A DNA stretch of 60,000 nucleotides from Membranipora membranacea (Eukaryota > Bryozoa > Gymnolaemata > Cheilostomatida > Membraniporidae): positions 22,928,062 through 22,988,061 of the forward strand of contig OU612074.1 of assembly GCA_914767715.1 (NCBI GenBank), in the 5' to 3' direction. Of the stretch, positions 58,399 through 60,000 are shown in pieces. The notes beneath the pieces were generated by a model that was not told the DNA's origin, searched no databases, and saw nothing but the letters and a program-made list of their open reading frames with translations. The position numbers and the translations under genes are program-made. How positions within the stretch are numbered: position 1 is the first letter of the stretch; each line of letters starts with the position of its first letter.

Positions 58399-59690
58399 AA
58401 GTTTTGGCTGTTTAAACGGGACAGAAGCCCTGCTTCAAGGAAGTATCTGTATGATTCCATCACAAAAATTTCAAACGCTTTAATGATAACAAGATTGCAG
58501 TTTAAGGATTTAAGATGGCCTTGGCATCGGGTCATATGAGGCAATGTGAATAATAGTAAGTTTTTTCGTGATCCTGATGCTTATGCAGTTGCCAAATGCA
58601 GTTACTAGATAGTTTTTCTAAGGATATGTCAATGTTATTCATTCCTGGCTTTGCAAACAGGTTTGATGCCGAAAACGAAAAAATTGAACATAATATATAT
58701 GCATGTAAATATAAATGTATATATCAATTGATAAATAGATGTGTAAGTATATATAGTTCCTAATTTAATCAGTAAAATAATCAATCTGCAGTTTTATGGC
58801 TAGAGATTGCTGAGAAACTGGTTTAACAAAATTAGAGCCAAGGAACAAAAGTACCCAAGGTGTGAAAATATACGCTAGGGCCTATTTAAGCTATTTTTGA
58901 GGGGAAAGGAACTCATTACATACACATTGATAGATATTTAAATAAAGTTTAACAACTCACTAAATCAATAACTTTACTTTTTCTGCTAGCTTTCGATCTG
59001 ATTTTCAATTCTTTTTGCATTGAGTTTTAGTTCAATATGTACATGTATATGATGTACCAATTGTTTCAAGTCTAAGGAGTTGCCTTATCATATCATAAAG
59101 TCTGCAGTCCATAATCATGATCATGATTGTCACCCTGTTACTGCTTGGCTGTTAAGAAACTTTCTTCATTTGATCAGATTTTTAGATCATTGTGTACAAG
59201 ACGCATAGACTTGTTTTATATTTCATTTTACATTTTACAATTTTACTTATTTTCGTTTTACAATTTTCTTCTGGCACTGAGTGCAAAACATTTCGAATGA
59301 TATGACTTTTGTTGCCAAAAAAAGTATATACATCATCCCAAAATTACATACGTGTGTGTAGATTGGAATCAACTTTGACATCAGAGAAAATTGTATAAGC
59401 TACTGTTTTTTTAAACTTCATCATTATTTGAAAAATCCTCTCTGTCATGCAAAGTATTGAAAGTAATGGTATGAGCAGTAATTGAATAATTATATCTAAC
59501 ATTCTAGCCTTGATTAGTTCAGTTATACAGTGCATTCAGCTATCTACTCTTTTCTATGATAATAATAATAAATAACAAATAATATGAATAATTAATTTTA
59601 TTAGCTATTCAAGGTCTCTTTCAGGGCAAATGAGAATATTATGCTTACAATATGTTCGATAAGATTTTTCACATCTAAGCTGGGCGAGCT
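58399..59690. other. Intergenic, nothing recognised
   Basis: Very AT-rich with short open frames only. No further gene, tRNA or clear repeat was identified before the SINE head. Confidence 0.5.
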
Positions 59691-59802
59691 AGGGTAATGT
59701 ATGAAGAGCTCGACTCCATGAGCAGCACGAGTAGTGGCAGGGATCCAAACCTGCAACTCTCACATTGAGAAGCTTGAATCCTAACCACTACACCACCCTG
59801 CC
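59691..59802 (-). repeat. tRNA-derived SINE head
   Basis: On the minus strand 59802-59736 forms a 7-bp acceptor stem GGCAGGG/CCCTGCC and contains an A box-like TGGTGTAGTGG and a B box-like GGTTTGGATCC. The anticodon and T-arm do not fold properly and a tail continues to about 59691. This is the pattern of tRNA-derived SINEs in invertebrate genomes rather than of a functional tRNA. Confidence 0.65.
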
Positions 59803-60000
59803 ACCCAACTTGTATGACTGTACTTTTAGAAAACCCCAATAAATAAATAAATAACTCGAATAAGAAATTCTTAAAACTGGAACTGTGCGAATATTCATGC
59901 ATCAGGTAGATGTCATTTTCAAGTTGAATCTGGTAACGAATACCACTGTTATACCTGCTGAGTTAGGTCTTAAAACCATCAACAGAAGAAGCAGGGAGGA

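Noticed and set aside
59736-59802. Minus-strand tRNA gene
   Set aside because: The acceptor stem and boxes look right, but the anticodon and T-arm do not fold. Called a SINE head instead.
1-60000. CRISPR arrays, operons and bacterial-type promoters
   Set aside because: The window is clearly animal nuclear DNA. The only short regular repeats are coding or simple-sequence minisatellites without spacers.

Overview
The window is animal nuclear DNA: AT-rich, intron-rich, with GT-AG introns of roughly 0.2-4 kb, eukaryotic tRNA genes and several classes of transposable element. The domain content (CUB, LDLa, mucin-like repeats, PLAT and polycystin domains in one protein) and the repeats point to an invertebrate, probably marine and possibly a deuterostome. 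I cannot name the species.

1-2108: upstream flank with no gene recognised. 2109-37504 (+ strand): one very large gene of about 43 exons that I rebuilt exon by exon from splice sites and reading phase. It encodes a polycystin-1-like membrane protein of about 3,430-3,440 residues. In order it has a signal peptide, small Thr-rich exons, CUB, LDLa, a 3.7-kb uninterrupted mucin exon, a GAIN-like stalk with a degenerate GPS, TM1, a PLAT domain, ten further TM segments including the polycystin/PKD channel region, and a cytoplasmic tail with a ZU5-like domain. Its introns hold a TIR element (3112-4240), a broken LINE (7807-10395, - strand), a 1.35-kb foldback element at a TTAA site (13265-14616) and a SINE-like relic. 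Intron plus exon blocks have been duplicated inside the gene.

37505-42637: mostly intergenic, with two strong hairpins (40320-40388 and about 40548-40652) and two possible exons of an unrecognised minus-strand gene (41551-41843).

42638-48377: an apparently complete, recently inserted Ty3/gypsy-type LTR retrotransposon on the - strand. It has 194-bp LTRs that look identical, a 5-bp target duplication, a primer-binding site and a polypurine tract. Gag and pol share one frame and are separated by a single UGA followed by CUAG, a known leaky-stop context. A third ORF after pol resembles SGNH/GDSL hydrolases.

49334-55975: a decayed LINE split by a 4.7-kb PIF/Harbinger transposon (50239-54959). 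The transposon has 31-bp perfect TIRs, a HARBI1-like transposase with a 1-nt frame break, and an intact spliced Myb/SANT-like partner gene on the opposite strand.

56042-60000: an inverted-repeat element, simple repeats, a G-rich minisatellite, tRNA-Ile(AAT), a tRNA-Ala(AGC) with an unusual T-loop, and a tRNA-derived SINE head.

The main points of interest are the polycystin-1-like protein whose GPS has lost its cysteines and cleavage residues but which carries an upstream RRKR site, and the LTR element that combines a UGA-CUAG recoding stop with an SGNH-like ORF in the position usually held by env.
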